In this document: piece after piece, positions 34,870 through 46,530 of the stretch
Layout: the number at the start of each line of letters is the position of its first letter
How positions within the stretch are numbered: position 1 is the stretch's first letter
From: Protea cynaroides
Taxonomy: Eukaryota > Streptophyta > Magnoliopsida > Proteales > Proteaceae
Direction: 5' to 3'
Length of the DNA stretch: 64,000 bases
NCBI GenBank assembly: GCA_028583415.1
Contig: CM053276.1
Location: 118,971,666 to 119,035,665 of the forward strand
Made by a program: the position numbers and the translations under genes
The notes under the pieces: model-generated
Told to the model about the DNA's origin: nothing
Seen by the model: the letters and a program-made list of their open reading frames with translations, nothing else
Database searches by the model: none

Positions 34870-35470
34870 TCATGTATGTTACGAAAGGATGTCAGGCCTG
34901 ACCAATACACACTCCTCTTGCTGAAGGCGTTCCCTCCTGAAATAGCATCTTCCATGCTCTTGTTCTCAAGTTTGGTTTTGATTCTAATGTATTTCCCCAA
35001 AATGCTTTTATACTTATATGATCTTCATGCGGTCATATTGAAACAGCCGGTGGAGTCTTCCGTATGAGTTCCAAAAGAGATATGCTTTCTTGGAATGCCA
35101 AGATTTCCAGTGATAGCAGGATAGAAAATTTTCAAGAATCACACAAAAGCTAGCTTTCAATGAGATGGAGAAAGGGAGAGTATTACCCACTTCGGTCATG
35201 CTATTTTCGGTGCTAGCTTGTGCTAAGTTGAAGGATTTGAAGACCGGGAAATGAGCTCATCAGTATGCTAAAGATCACTAGAACAAAAATAATCTGACAC
35301 TAAAAAAAGCTGTCATTGACATGTACGCACAGTATGGGGGAGGGGAAATGGATGTTGCACTTAGCTGTTTCAGAATTTGGAAGTTAGAGAAGTAATTTCT
35401 TTTGACTAGAAATCTTTCAATGACCGAATCACTGCTCCTTAAGCATTTCACTTTTGTCAAATTTATATTA
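34870..35470 (+). pseudogene. PPR protein relic
   Basis: Reading across frame changes, the sequence gives KDVRPDQYTLLLLKAF, then HALVLKFGFDSNVFPQNAFI with a stop, SSCGHIETAGGVFRMSS and KRDMLSWNAKISS. These are consecutive pieces of plant PLS-class PPR repeats (PDxYTxPxLLKA, NALIxMY, RDxxSWNAMIS). Stops and indels occur throughout. It is much shorter than any functional PPR gene and carries no E/DYW end. It is a decayed copy of a different PPR gene, not a partner of the ECB2-like gene. Confidence 0.8.
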
Positions 35471-35677
35471 GGAGCCGTTAGATTGGAACATCTAGATAAT
35501 AATTCATGATCATGGTTTTAAAACTCTCTGGCACTCTGATCCTTCCAGTATGGTTATACTCGACCACCAAACATCAGCGCCATGATCGGGCAAGATCAGC
35601 AGCCCATCTGTCTCGGGATCAGCTCTGCCCAGATTGCTATTCAGATTTACCATTGGAAGCCTGGAACGGGAAGGAGT

Positions 35678-35815
35678 CATTATCCTCTCCAAATGGAGGA
35701 TTCAGCGGTCTCTCTTTAATTCGGCCCGCCTACCAATACATCGATAGGTGTTTCTGGTTAAGAGAGATTGCTGGATCCTCGATTGGAGGATCCAGCAATT
35801 GGAGACGATAATAAT
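35678..35815. mobile_element. Small MITE with internal hairpin (copy 1)
   Basis: Ends ATTATCCTCTCC and GGAGACGATAATAAT are near inverted repeats. The interior holds a perfect 14-bp stem (ATTGCTGGATCCTC / GAGGATCCAGCAAT, 35767-35780 and 35786-35799). Its motifs (GATCCAGCGGTCTCTCTT, CACCTACCGATG-like) recur in the copy at 35955-36108. It lies upstream of the V-ATPase c'' gene. Confidence 0.65.
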
Positions 35816-35954
35816 CCGGAAGGGAAGGGTCCTAATAGTTAGTCCTACTGCCTGAGAATGGAGAAATTGTAAATAAAGTCTCCGGAGACTGGAGGGGTTA
35901 AGTGCAATTTTTACGTCCTTTTCCCAAATAGAACCTCAACCGGTGAATGATTGG

Positions 35955-36108
35955 ATTATTTTCGTCTCCAATTACTGGATCTTTCAATCGAAGATGATCC
36001 TCCAATCGAGGATCCAGCGGTCTCTCTTAGCCAACGCACCTACCGATGTATTGATCAAATTAAAGAGAGATCATCTCCAATTGAGATCCAACAATTGGAG
36101 AGGATAAT
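35955..36108. mobile_element. Small MITE (copy 2)
   Basis: Starts ATTATTTTCGTCTCCAATTACT and ends CAATTGGAGAGGATAAT, roughly inverted. It shares GAGGATCCAGCGGTCTCTCT and ACCTACC..T..TTGAT blocks with the element at 35678-35815. The copy ends about 260 bp before the V-ATPase start codon, so it may overlap that promoter. Confidence 0.6.
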
Positions 36109-36367
36109 GACCAGGATAATGACTCTGAATGATCCCGATCTACTCATCTTAGGAACTTCATTTTAGTCGAACGGTTTTCCTCTAGTCGTCGGCTCGTCCA
36201 GGTCCGGTGGCCTCCCTGATACACAAGAACAGTTCCCCAATATGATTCTCTCTGTCTCTCTCTCAATTTAATCGGGTAAAGTGGCAAACCTAAAGCTGAC
36301 GTTTTGAATAGGAGAATAGGAAGAAAGGAGAGAAATTTTCCTTCTTTTTGAATTATCCGGTTCGGTG

Positions 36368-39300
36368 ATGGCGGGATCAACAAGTTCATGGTCTCGGGCA
36401 CTGGTGCAGATCTCGCCCTACACCTTCGCGGCAATTGGAATCGCGATTGCCATTGGTGTCTCCGTGCTGGGTGCTGCCTGGTAATCTTCCCATGTCTTTG
36501 CTTTTCTCCCAATTATTCCTTTTTCTTCTCAGATTTTACTGGGATTCCGATGGTTTTGATTGAATTTCTTAAAGATTTTTTTTTCCTCTTAACTTATGTA
36601 GGGGAATTTATATTACGGGAAGTAGTTTGATTGGTGCTGCAATCAAAGCTCCGCGCATTACTTCGAAGAATCTCATTAGGTAAGCTGTTACAGTAGCATT
36701 TAAAATGAACTAGAAAATTATTTGTTTCCTTTAATTTTTCTAAATTAGATTGGTTTTGGTACTTGAAGTTTTCCTAAATTATCTGTATATGAAGATATAA
36801 GGTCCATCTGTTAGATTAATACAGAAAACTTTCAGTGAGAACATGAATTGGAACGAATCTGAGTTTTAATTTCCATTACTCGTCTGATGATAAGCAGGAC
36901 TCTATTATAGGATCAGGGAATGAGCTGAAAAACTATTACTTCCCCTTTCTTCAGTTTCAAATTTTGTGTGAAAATTTAGGAAATCTGCTTCAGTGAAGCA
37001 CTCCCCTCATTTGGTTTTATGCTTTAGAACAGTAGTTTGTAATCAACCCTACACCTGAAACACAGCTTCCTTTGGCATAAGTGTCCTGACAACAATCTCA
37101 CCGTTAAGAGTACCTCCCCTCACTGAATGATGACCTCACGGTTTATATGATCTCTCGTATTTTGGTTTTATGACCAGATGTATTTCCGCAATGTATGTTG
37201 GATGAAATGACTATCAAAATTTACATGTGAGATTTACCAAAATTTCTTCGAAATATTTCAGTTTCAAAAGGGGTCGAAATCCCACCGAAATCTGAAATTT
37301 ATAACCTTGCTTTTGAAATACTTCCTTGATTTGAAGGTCTTTGGCTAATTAAAATTATTGGTTTGATGAAGTGATAGATGTGTGTAGCATTGGGGTTCTA
37401 AAGGAATTATATCAATGCGGTCTTTCTTGTAATCACTAGTGAATAGTGATGACATCCAGTTTCAACTAGGTCTATGGAGTGTCTCTGCTTCTGTTTGTCA
37501 TCCAGTTTCAACTAGATCTATATGGAGTGTGTCTGCTTCTGGTAAGTTGGTTTCCAGGAAGCATCACTTACTCGTGTGGTTAATCATCTTATAATTAGGG
37601 AATCTCTTGCCGTAATTTTTTTTTTCTATCAAAAGAGTATATTAGAATGGGACATGCAATGCTCAAAAGGTGGAACCTTCTTTTGGTGAAGATAGCACTG
37701 AGCACACACTTTCTATTGTAGAAGTTGTTGAAAACTTGGGAGAATAGGGAAATAAGATCTCTTATGTAGCCCCCAGAAGCAATCTGTAGGTTTACCAGGT
37801 GTGAGAAATAGAACTTCTGGTAATCAATTTGGGGCTGCATATGGTGTGGCAGCCAGTTGATTTGACTGATAATATTTTGGGCCTTATGTGGTGAAGAGTA
37901 TAGAGAAGACTCGGTAGGTCTATACGATGTAATTGCATAATTTTTTGCTTCTTTTTTAGGATAATAATTTCCATGCATCTGATGAGAAGATAATGCATTG
38001 TTGTACTTGTATGATGGCTTGGTAGGGGCTTATAGTCCTATCAATAAAATAATTTTTTTGACAGTCTGAAAAAGAACGGGTGCAGAAAAAGAAATGTCAA
38101 AAAAGTGAACCAGTGCTAAACTTCAAGTGGGATTCTCAATATGAGGAAGAATATCTGGAATTTCTGCCTTCAGCTATCTTAGAAAGAACTACAAAAGAAC
38201 CCGGAGGTTTGATGTGGCAATGCAGTACACTATTATTAAGTTAGGTCACCCTCTTCTTTTGGTCAGCGGTCCATGTGGAGTGCAATGTGGTTGATAATTT
38301 TTGTACTCTATTTGCAGCCCTTTTTACATCCTTTAAGAGTCTTTGTACTCTGCTAGCATGCTAGAATACATCTTAAGTTGAACAACTGGGTTGTTCATAG
38401 AAGGAACAAGATCTACTGGGTATGATAACCAACGTGGTATTGTGGAGTATTAAATACTACAATATGGGAGGCAAAACTTCCGCTGATGGGAAAGCGATAA
38501 GAAGCCTGAAAGTGATTCTGACATAAGATACGATGACAGGGAGGCCCTTAAACGTGAAGGGAAAACCACTAAACGAACGAAGTAAAAAAATCAATTACAC
38601 GAGCATTATTTTATTGATCCTCAGCCCTGAGGAGTTCAAGTAGATATCTCTAAGGTTTCCGCTGAAGGGGTTTAACTACCCAATTCGATGCATCCACCGC
38701 TCTCCTTTGTCATTGGACCATTAAAAGTCATTATGAAGTGGATCGTAGTTACGATCACAAGAAAGATTAATTGACGAAATCATTTGTTGGGTTACTGGGA
38801 ATGCCAAAAGGATCATCTCATCAACCTGGAGGCTTTCTGTCCTTTCAAAGGAGGGATGTATAGGGGAACCAGAAAGCCTTTGGTGCGAGGCCTGTGAAGC
38901 CTAATATTCCATGTCAAGTTTTGGATCTCATTCCAAATTGTCTGACCATGTTTCTCTCAACTGTCTGTGGTAGAGCATAAGACTCTTCATCTCTGTTTTC
39001 TTCCACATCTGGTACGATGTTAGGAAAGAAAGTGATTAGATTTTGGAGGATCTTCAGTGGGGACCCATCATACCCCATTGGAATCTTAAGTTCCCAGTAT
39101 ACCTTATTCATCCAAAATAAAAAAAATAAAAAAAATAGTTCCTAGTATACTTTACATTGTACGATTGAACTTTACATTGGACATTGACTTGCACAGAGGA
39201 TTGAGTAGTTTTGAGATTCTAGAATCCAACTCGTTGTTCTCCCAGCTAGGGAATGTCTTTCACTTTCCAAGAGTGCTATGTTGAGATTCTTAGTCTTGGT

Positions 39301-39463
39301 GTTGTTTAGTACCACACTATAGTTGTCCCTAGCAGTGGTGCTGTTTGGTATTTTCTTTCTTTATTTAAGTCCTTTCCTTATGTAATTGAGTCAGCTACAT
39401 GATGGGTAGCCGACCTGTTTTATTTTCTATTCTATTAATATAAATATAGCAGTAGGAGGAGAG

Positions 39464-39510
<47 letters not shown>

Positions 39511-42500
39511 GTTCTTCTTCTTCTCCATTCTTTCTTTACTTTGTTACATGGTATCAAAGCGGTTGATCTGATCTGTCGTTTCGAGAGTCATCTAAGTTCG
39601 CCGTTCTGGTGTGTAGCCACTATTGCTGCCCCTGTTGTCTATGGTCTTGTTTCTATTCTACTTTTCAATCTCTGCAAGATCCGGTATGTCATATCTGCAA
39701 GTTATTCTCTGCAGTTTCAGGTATGTATGTGTCCTCTTATCAGTCAATCCGTATTTCTTGTTTAAGTGCTCTTATAAATCAGGTTCTGTTATCTCCCGTA
39801 ATGACCTTCTACAGTTCTATCTACTCCTATTATTCTGCTGCTGTTATCTAGTTAAACTAATTGCTTTCATTTTCTCTTTTGCTTTTATCTGTTCTGGCGA
39901 CTGGTTATTTTAAATCAATAACATATCTGATCTGCTGTACTGTCGATTCCTATTCTGGTCCACTGGTTTAGTAGTTGTTCCTATGACTTGTCCTAAATCA
40001 ATCTGCTATTTTGTGTGCCTACGGCTGTAGATTAGAGTCAATCCAATCCTGATTTGATGGGATCCTATCTCCATTATTTGGCCATTGATTTCAATTCTGG
40101 TCTGATGTGCATCCATTAATCATCCATCCTGGAGATTCTTTTCTTGTTCCTGCGACAATTGTCCTTTTATTTGGTGGCTTATCTGTTATTGAAGAGTCCC
40201 ACTTAGATGGATCTCTCCTAAACCTGCAGCAGCCTTATCTCTTTTGGTTGACTCTTCTTTTCAGAGTCCTTTTGTATGGGAAATAAATCGTGGCTGTACT
40301 CCGTTTATTTAGGAGTTTGGTTGTTGTGAGAGTCCTATCCTTTTATTTAGGGAATCATTACTTTTTGGGGTGACCAGTATTAAATATTGGTCTGCTATCA
40401 ATGGAGTATCCTCTTGCTGTTACCGGAATTAAATTTATTTTTTATTTTTTTTTTTATTTTTTATTTTTTATTTTAATTCTGATTCACTATGGTTATCACA
40501 TCAGTGACCAATTAGGTCCTGTCTTCTGGTCTCCACCGAGATCTAATTTCCTGGTAGTATCTATCACAGCTGTTTCATGCTCATCTCCATTATTAAACTG
40601 ACTGCAATAATGTTACTTCTTATCAGCCCGAGATTGTTCTGTTGGGTAGATTGCTGATGTATCATTTTATGTTTTGAGGAATTCTATCCCCACTAGGATT
40701 TCTTAATAACTCTCATATCCACCCTTGGATCATATTCATAATTTGATATCCTATTGTCAATCATATTATGACACATTTATTATCTCTCCCTTTTCTCCCT
40801 CTTCTCCTTCTCTCTTATTTTTTATTTTGTTAATGGAATTAGAGCAATCACCTGGGTTGCCGTTTTGAGAGTCGTTTAAAGTTCTCGTACATGGTATCAG
40901 ATCACCTGTAGTAGAGATTGCATCATGTGCAATTGGTAGTTGCACGTGATGCAACCTCTACTACCAATTGCACATGATACAATCTCTACTACAGTTGCAC
41001 GTGATGCAACTTCTACTACCAGTTACACATGATGCAATCATGCAACCTTTCAATTGCACGTGATGCAACCTCTAATATCAGTTCGTATTTGCTCATGTTG
41101 AAGCCTATCAGTTCGTGTTTGCTTATGTTGAAGCCTACTACTACCTTTTTTTTCTCTTTTTTTTTTGTTGGAGCCTACTACTTGAATACCGGTGTTGCGG
41201 TTCATATATGTTCTTATTATTCCAAGCTGGAGCATGTTCCAGCTTGAGGGGGAGTGTTGAGATTCTTGGTGTTGGTGTTGTTTAGTACCACACTAGAGTG
41301 GTCACTAGTAGTGGTTGTATTTTCTTTCTTTATTTAAGTCCTTTCCATATGTAATTGAGTCGGCTACACTATGGGTAGTGTAGCCGACTTGTTTTAGTTT
41401 CTAATACATTAATATAAATATAGCAATAGAAGGAAAGACTACACACTCTCTTTCGCACCCCGTTTTCCGATATCTTTGAAGTGTGATTGAGATGCTCGTA
41501 AGCAACCCGGTCCAACCCTAAGATCTCACAAGCAGTGGGCACCGCCACCAAACCCACAATCCATACATAAGAGAACCGCACAATCAGAGTATTAATAAAG
41601 ATAGTGGAAGACTTATATTAAATAAGCTGAGATCTAAATGGTAAAATATAAATGTTAACTGGTTTATCTCACAATCATCCATGACATAAATAACTATTAT
41701 TCAAATGTCATCATCAATATATAATAAAAAAGGACACATGTCCAAGTACTGAGGTTCATCAAAGAATAAAACAAAATAAAAGGAGTTTGCATCTAGTCGA
41801 AGACAAATAGACACATACATCACACTCGTCGAACGCTCCATGAACCTCCTCCACTAGATCCTTCACTTCCAGAGCTGCAATGTTGGGGACAGCTGGCGGC
41901 TCCATGAAGTCCGCCACAGTATAACCTACATCAACACTACGCTAGCTCAGTGAGAAAGCAGAAACAAGCAAGCAGGAAAAAAATGCATGATATAACACTC
42001 AGGGTCTGATAATGATCTACAATGTACTGAGATGGAGAACCACCACACTAGAAAGGGCAAAAACTCTTATACTCGAGGAGGGAATAAACACTCACCACAA
42101 TTATACCATTGCATCTAGCACTTCCCAAAAAGTACTCCCTTTAGGGACGGGGCTAAACCAAGCCGGTGTCGTAACGACGACCACCTAAAGGTTCCCCTCC
42201 TCCTCGAGCTTACACAGTACCTAACCCTCTACTGGCTAGGGTTGTAGTCATGGGGATCTATCTCTAACCATTCCTAACATGTCATCTAATGAACTACGGG
42301 CCGTATCCAATAGAGAGCCCGACTCGGATTCCCCCCGCTTGAATGTCGTCACCCTACTAGGATACTAGCAGTGCCCACATGGTAACCACGTCCCTAGTCC
42401 GTCAGGCTACGTGTCACCACACAGCTAACCAAGCATCATGATATTACATAACACATTCATAATGCAATATGCATGAATAGATATTACAAGGATTGGATGG

Positions 42501-44205
42501 TATGTTAATCGTTAGATCAATCAAGGTGCATCATAGACATGCTGGGTTATTTAGAAACAGAAAAGTAAATCAGATCTACCCTTCACCTGTTGGGTGAGCA
42601 TTACACGCCCTCTGATAACAATAGAGGCTTGTCTCGCACGCTCATGTTGTACTTATATTTATGTTCTTAGTAGTTAGGTGAAGCTTAACTAAGCCTTGTT
42701 CTTACATAGGATATGGTACATGTAGCATGCCGGGGCACAACCTTTAGGCAAGAAGGCTAGGATACCTAGCCAAAGGTTCTTTAGACCTGATTCAGAAGCT
42801 CTGGGAATGTCTGACAGCAGGTACTCTAGCAGGAGTGTGATTAGACATCCATCCGAATGTTTCCAAAGAACAGGTTCTGGGTCATAAAACCTACTGTGAC
42901 TATCTGGCAACATGTCTGCATCCTGAGAATCCCAGAGAGTTCACTATCTATACAGGGACCCACTGTGATTGTCCGGAAGCATGTCCGAATGCATATCTAC
43001 ATTCGGACCCTCTTTCTAGAGAATCCCAGAAAGGTGCCTTTACATACAAGAATACTACTGTGATGGTCCGGATGCACGAAATTTGCATCTGGAGCACCGT
43101 CCGGACTTTCCATCTGGACTGATTTATACTGTCCAAACCAAGGTCCAACTCCTCTGATAGGTGGTGATTCCTTCCCGTTACCCCTGGGGTCATTCTAAAC
43201 ACTACGTAGTCATCTCAAGGTGCCATGGTTCCATCCTAGAGCTTCCTCAAGGTCTGTTAGGTTAGCCAAGGATCTGCTGTCCAGGTTTCTGTACAAACTT
43301 GCACCGCATTGCCTTTCAGCCTTGGTTTGCCATTAATGGCCGATGAAGATCTGATTACGATGGTAATAGAGGGTGCTTCCATCCCCCCCGCAGGGGGGGG
43401 TTCTACAACGTTTAGAATTTTGAGAGGAAGACAATGCACTTACCGAAACTTGCTTCTGTATGTCAATGCACTGGCAGCCTAGGAAGAACGTACTTAGTCA
43501 GTTGTCTTCTTCCTCTCACACGAAACTCTCACCTCTGCAACTTTTCTTCTCTCTTGGAAACACATCAGAGTCAAGTGAGGAGTTTCGCTTGACTCCAACA
43601 CTGATATGCGCATGGGAGAGGAGAGGGGAGAGTCCCACAAGGACTAGGGTCTCCCTCTCCTGGTGCAACTTCACCTTCCATGGAAAATGGGTCCCACTTG
43701 CCAAGTGTTTAGCTGGCCGCGCACAAGGGAGGAGTAACTCCCACTCCTAGTGGGAGTTGGTTACTTGGGGTGACAAGTGTCACCTTATAATCCTCCTTTG
43801 GATCCCTCTTTTGTTACTATGCAGTTGCACCTTTCTATAGTGGATCCCGCTTTTAATAAACATAGGCTACAATATTATTTTAAATTAATAATATTCCAGA
43901 TTTAATCCGAGGGTCCCACCAGTCTGAGTTTTTACTCAGACCACGGTTTGGGTGTCCGGCAACAGGGACCGGCAGCAGCCCTGTCTGGACAGGGTGAGTC
44001 TGGACAGCCTCATCTTGCCCTGCTGATATAGTGTGTCCGAGACTTTCTTTACTGGTCTTCATAGTGCTCAAATACAATTAGGTTAAGGCACACTTACCAT
44101 CATGGTGTCAATGCCTATTCCAGTGTTGTGTCCATCGTATCAATGGTATGAAGATCTGCCACGTGTCGAAATCCAAATCAGTCCAGGATTTCGGGATGTG
44201 GGTCT

Positions 44206-44240
<35 letters not shown>

Positions 44241-45628
44241 TTCTTTACTTTGTTACATGCTAGGTGCTACAGCAAGTTCAATAATACCCAATGGTCTTGT
44301 GTTTTAGATCATTTTCCTTGCCCCCCAAAATTCTTCCTGTCACCTCCTTCATTCACCTTCAAGGTTTGGTAGAAGTTCCTGCTTCCATAAAATTTGAGGC
44401 CTTGCTTGAGAAGTAGGTTGAGAAAAGGTGAACACTTGCAATGTGGTCTAAAGAAGACACAAGGGCTGTGGTTTACTCCTTTAAATTTGTATTATTTTTT
44501 ATTGTAGGCAAAGAATCGATAACAATTTGTCTATCCATTTTTAATTTGCTTTGGGACGCTGGTGAGAAGATGATCATGTGGTTTATGGACCCAACAATAG
44601 TCTCTCCATATAGCCAGAAGATCAGCAGGCTGGTTGAATTCAAAAGCCACACCAAAACAATTTCCAGAAACAATAAACCAATTGATAGCAAAAGAAAGGA
44701 AAATAAAAATTATATACTGCAAAACCAGGTTGGTGTATCTTAACTCCACCGACTTTTGATCAATGGTTGATTCATTTTAGTAATTCTTTTTCTTCAAATA
44801 ATCACTTCATTTCAGAGAAGTGCTCCAATTATCCAGATTGCTCCTGTGCGCCTTTTGAAACCTTTCTCCTTAAAGAGGGTTTTTTTCCTTGCAAATATAT
44901 ATCTGCAGATGAAAAGTGTATGATGCCTTCCAAGCATTAAATTTGTTAGAGATCATAAAGCTAATACGTACCCATAAAATTGGCATGCAGGCAATTGCTC
45001 AGTCATATATATATACATGAAAGTCAGCTGTGATGACATTTATCTCCATTACACACTTATAACTTGGATCTCATATTCTCTTAAGTTGAAAATTGTTGCT
45101 TCGTTGACAAGGATTTTGGAAAGATCTTCACAGTTAGGGCTTGAGATTGTCTTGGTGTTTTACTGTTTTTCAGTGTAATCTTCTGTGAGGCTGTTGCTAT
45201 ATATGGTGTTATTGTGGCAATTATCTTACAAACAAAGCTAGAGAGTGTGCCATCATCCGTGATGTATGCACCAGAAGCACTTCGGGCTGGATATGCAATC
45301 TTTGCCTCGGGTATCATTGTTGGTTTTGCAAACCTAGTCTGCGGGTATTTAACTTATCTCCGTTCTCCTCTCCTAATAACATCTTTTAAATATATCTTGC
45401 TATTTATTTAATATTATGATTTTGTTTTTGTCTTTTTAAACTTCTTTTGGCAACAGGATCTGCGTAGGAATTATAGGTAGTAGCTGTGCATTGTCTGATG
45501 CCCAAAACTCCTCACTTTTTGTGAAGATTCTGGTGATTGAAATCTTCGGTAGTGCACTTGGATTGTTTGGAGTGATTGTGGGAATAATCATGTCAGGTCA
45601 AATTACATGGCCATCAAACGCAGCATAA
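36368..45628 (+). CDS. V-ATPase membrane subunit c'' (VHA-c'')
   Basis: Exons are 36368-36480, 36602-36679, 45174-45344 and 45457-45628. All introns are GT-AG and phase 2, and the product is 177 residues (Arabidopsis VHA-c'' is about 180). The protein is part of the proteolipid ring of the endomembrane proton pump that acidifies vacuole, Golgi and endosomes. Diagnostic blocks are SPYTFAAIGIAIAIGVSVLG, WGIYITGSSLIGAAIKAPRI, FCEAVAIYGVIVAIILQTKL, RAGYAIFASGIIVGFANLVC and DAQNSSLFVKILVIEIFGSA. Glu69 in FCEAVAIYG is the expected proton-carrying residue. Four or five hydrophobic spans are visible. The start ATG opens a family-typical N-terminus. Intron 2 is 8494 bp and contains a nested retroelement. 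The C-terminus ITWPSNAA differs slightly from the usual ATWP tail. Symbol left empty because plants carry several VHA-c'' paralogues. Confidence 0.95.
39279..39548 (+). repeat. 5' LTR of the intron-2 retroelement
   Basis: 270 bp including a CT microsatellite at about 39466-39509. Preceded by TGCTA and followed directly by the primer site. Confidence 0.9.
40908..40992. repeat. Long near-perfect hairpin
   Basis: The arms 40908-40939 and 40961-40992 are 32 bp each and complementary except for one mismatch, around a 21-bp loop. Related direct repeats (GCACGTGATGCAAC, CTACTACCA) continue to about 41080. It lies inside the non-coding interior of the intron-2 retroelement. Confidence 0.88.
41255..41450 (+). 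repeat. 3' LTR of the intron-2 retroelement, first part
   Basis: Matches 5' LTR positions 39279 to about 39470. It stops in the CT-rich segment where the 2.76-kb insertion begins; the remaining end is at 44210-44257. Confidence 0.88.
41451..44209 (-). mobile_element. 2.76-kb insertion in the 3' LTR, probably a solo Ty3/gypsy LTR
   Basis: The insertion is defined by the split 3' LTR on either side, with ACTCTCT-type sequence at both junctions as a likely target duplication. Read on the minus strand it starts TAAGACCCACATCCCGAAAT and ends CGGAAAACGGGGTGCGAA. It has no coding potential. Its length, lack of genes and CCCGAAATCC-type start resemble the long LTRs of Del/Tekay chromoviruses, but the expected TG...CA ends are not evident. 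Low-order repeats with GTCCGGA(A/T)GCA occur near 42885-43095. The element class is inferred; the insertion itself is clear. Confidence 0.6.
44210..44257 (+). repeat. 3' LTR of the intron-2 retroelement, terminal part
   Basis: CT repeat followed by TTCTTTCTTTACTTTGTTACA, the same terminus as the 5' LTR, then the TGCTA target duplication. Confidence 0.85.
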
Positions 45629-45989
45629 ATGGCCATCCATTGTGTTACAGAGATGGTACTGAGAGAAGAAGATTGTTTTATGGTATACTTTTATCTCGGA
45701 AGAATTTGCGATACTATGTGCTTGTGCTTTTTCTGTCACTATATATATGGTGTACTAGGTGGGACTTAGGGCTTAGGGAATTATTGTTTCTCCTCTTGTA
45801 TCCAGAGTTGACAGCCATAATCAGTTTATTTAGCCTTTCTGAAATTTGGACTCTGAAGGCACTTTGTCGTTTCAAGTACCCAAACTAGGCTTGACATCCT
45901 TATTGAGGGTACACAACGACTGCCATAATGTACTATTGTTGGTTTTGATTCTGGTTTATGCACAGTGTTAAGGTTGGTTTCCCAGTAGA
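45629..45989. other. 3' flank/UTR of the V-ATPase c'' gene
   Basis: AT-rich sequence directly after the TAA stop, likely 3' UTR. No gene is recognised before the plastid-derived block. Confidence 0.5.
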
Positions 45990-46530
45990 ATGAATCGAGC
46001 TTCTGGAATCCAATGGGATCTTTGTAAGGTTGATCATTATGAGTGTTATGACGAATTTAATTGGGAAGTTCAATGGCAAAAAGGAGATTCATTAGCTCGT
46101 TATTTGGTACGAATTAATGAAATGAAAGAATTCATAAAAATTATTCAACAGGCTCTAGAAGGAATTCTGGGAGGACTCTATGAAAGTTTGGAAGTTCGAC
46201 ACTTTGATAGAACAAAGGATTCTGAATGGAATGATTTTGAATATCGATTCATTAGTAAAAAGTCTTCTCCCACTCTTGAATTGTCGAAACAAGAACTTTA
46301 TGTAAGAGTATTATTAATTGAGTCATCTTCCTTTGGCTTTGGTGAACAATGCATGAATGAAAGAAACAATGTTTTACGAAATACTTATTTTCTTTCCTTC
46401 AAAAATTTTCACAAGTATCAATTGATGCAGCAATTGGATTATTGGAATTATCGTGTCATTAGTTTAGGGATAATCTTTTCAACCATAGGTATTCTTTCGG
46501 GAGCAGTATGGGTTAATGAGGCATGGGGGG
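45990..46530 (+). pseudogene. Plastid-derived mosaic: ndhH fragment joined to ccsA fragment
   Basis: Positions 45990 to about 46310 read as an internal piece of plastid ndhH (RASGIQWDLCKVDHYECYDE, DSLARYLVRI, KIIQQALEGI, EWNDFEYRFISKK, KQELYVRV). At about 46311 it switches to ccsA (LLIESSSFGFGEQCM, QLMQQLDYWNYRVISLG, IGILSGAVWVNEAWG). These genes are not adjacent in normal plastomes, so this is a nuclear plastid-DNA mosaic and not part of a plastome. Differences from the usual plastid residues are mostly those expected from C-to-T or G-to-A decay (R to C, D to N, P to L, P to S, S to F, A to V), plus one in-frame 3-bp loss. The frame stays open for 188 codons to 46556. No start, promoter or function is evident. 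Confidence 0.9.

Larger units (their letters stand above)
39279..44257 (+). mobile_element. LTR retroelement inside V-ATPase intron 2, itself interrupted
   Basis: The 5' LTR 39279-39548 begins TGTTGAGATTCTT and ends TTTGTTACA. It is followed at once by an initiator-Met-like primer site (TGGTATCAAAGCGG, 39549-39562). The purine tract CTTGAGGGGGAG precedes the 3' LTR at 41255. The 3' LTR matches to about 41450 and resumes at about 44210, ending TTCTTTCTTTACTTTGTTACA at 44257. The target duplication TGCTA is present at 39274-39278 and 44258-44262, which proves that both halves belong together. The 1.7-kb interior has no recognisable gag or pol, so it is non-autonomous. It lies in the same orientation as the host gene. 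Confidence 0.9.

Noticed and set aside
40891..40901. Second TGGTATCAGA primer-site-like sequence in V-ATPase intron 2
   Set aside because: No LTR end precedes it. It is probably an internal duplication of the element's own leader.
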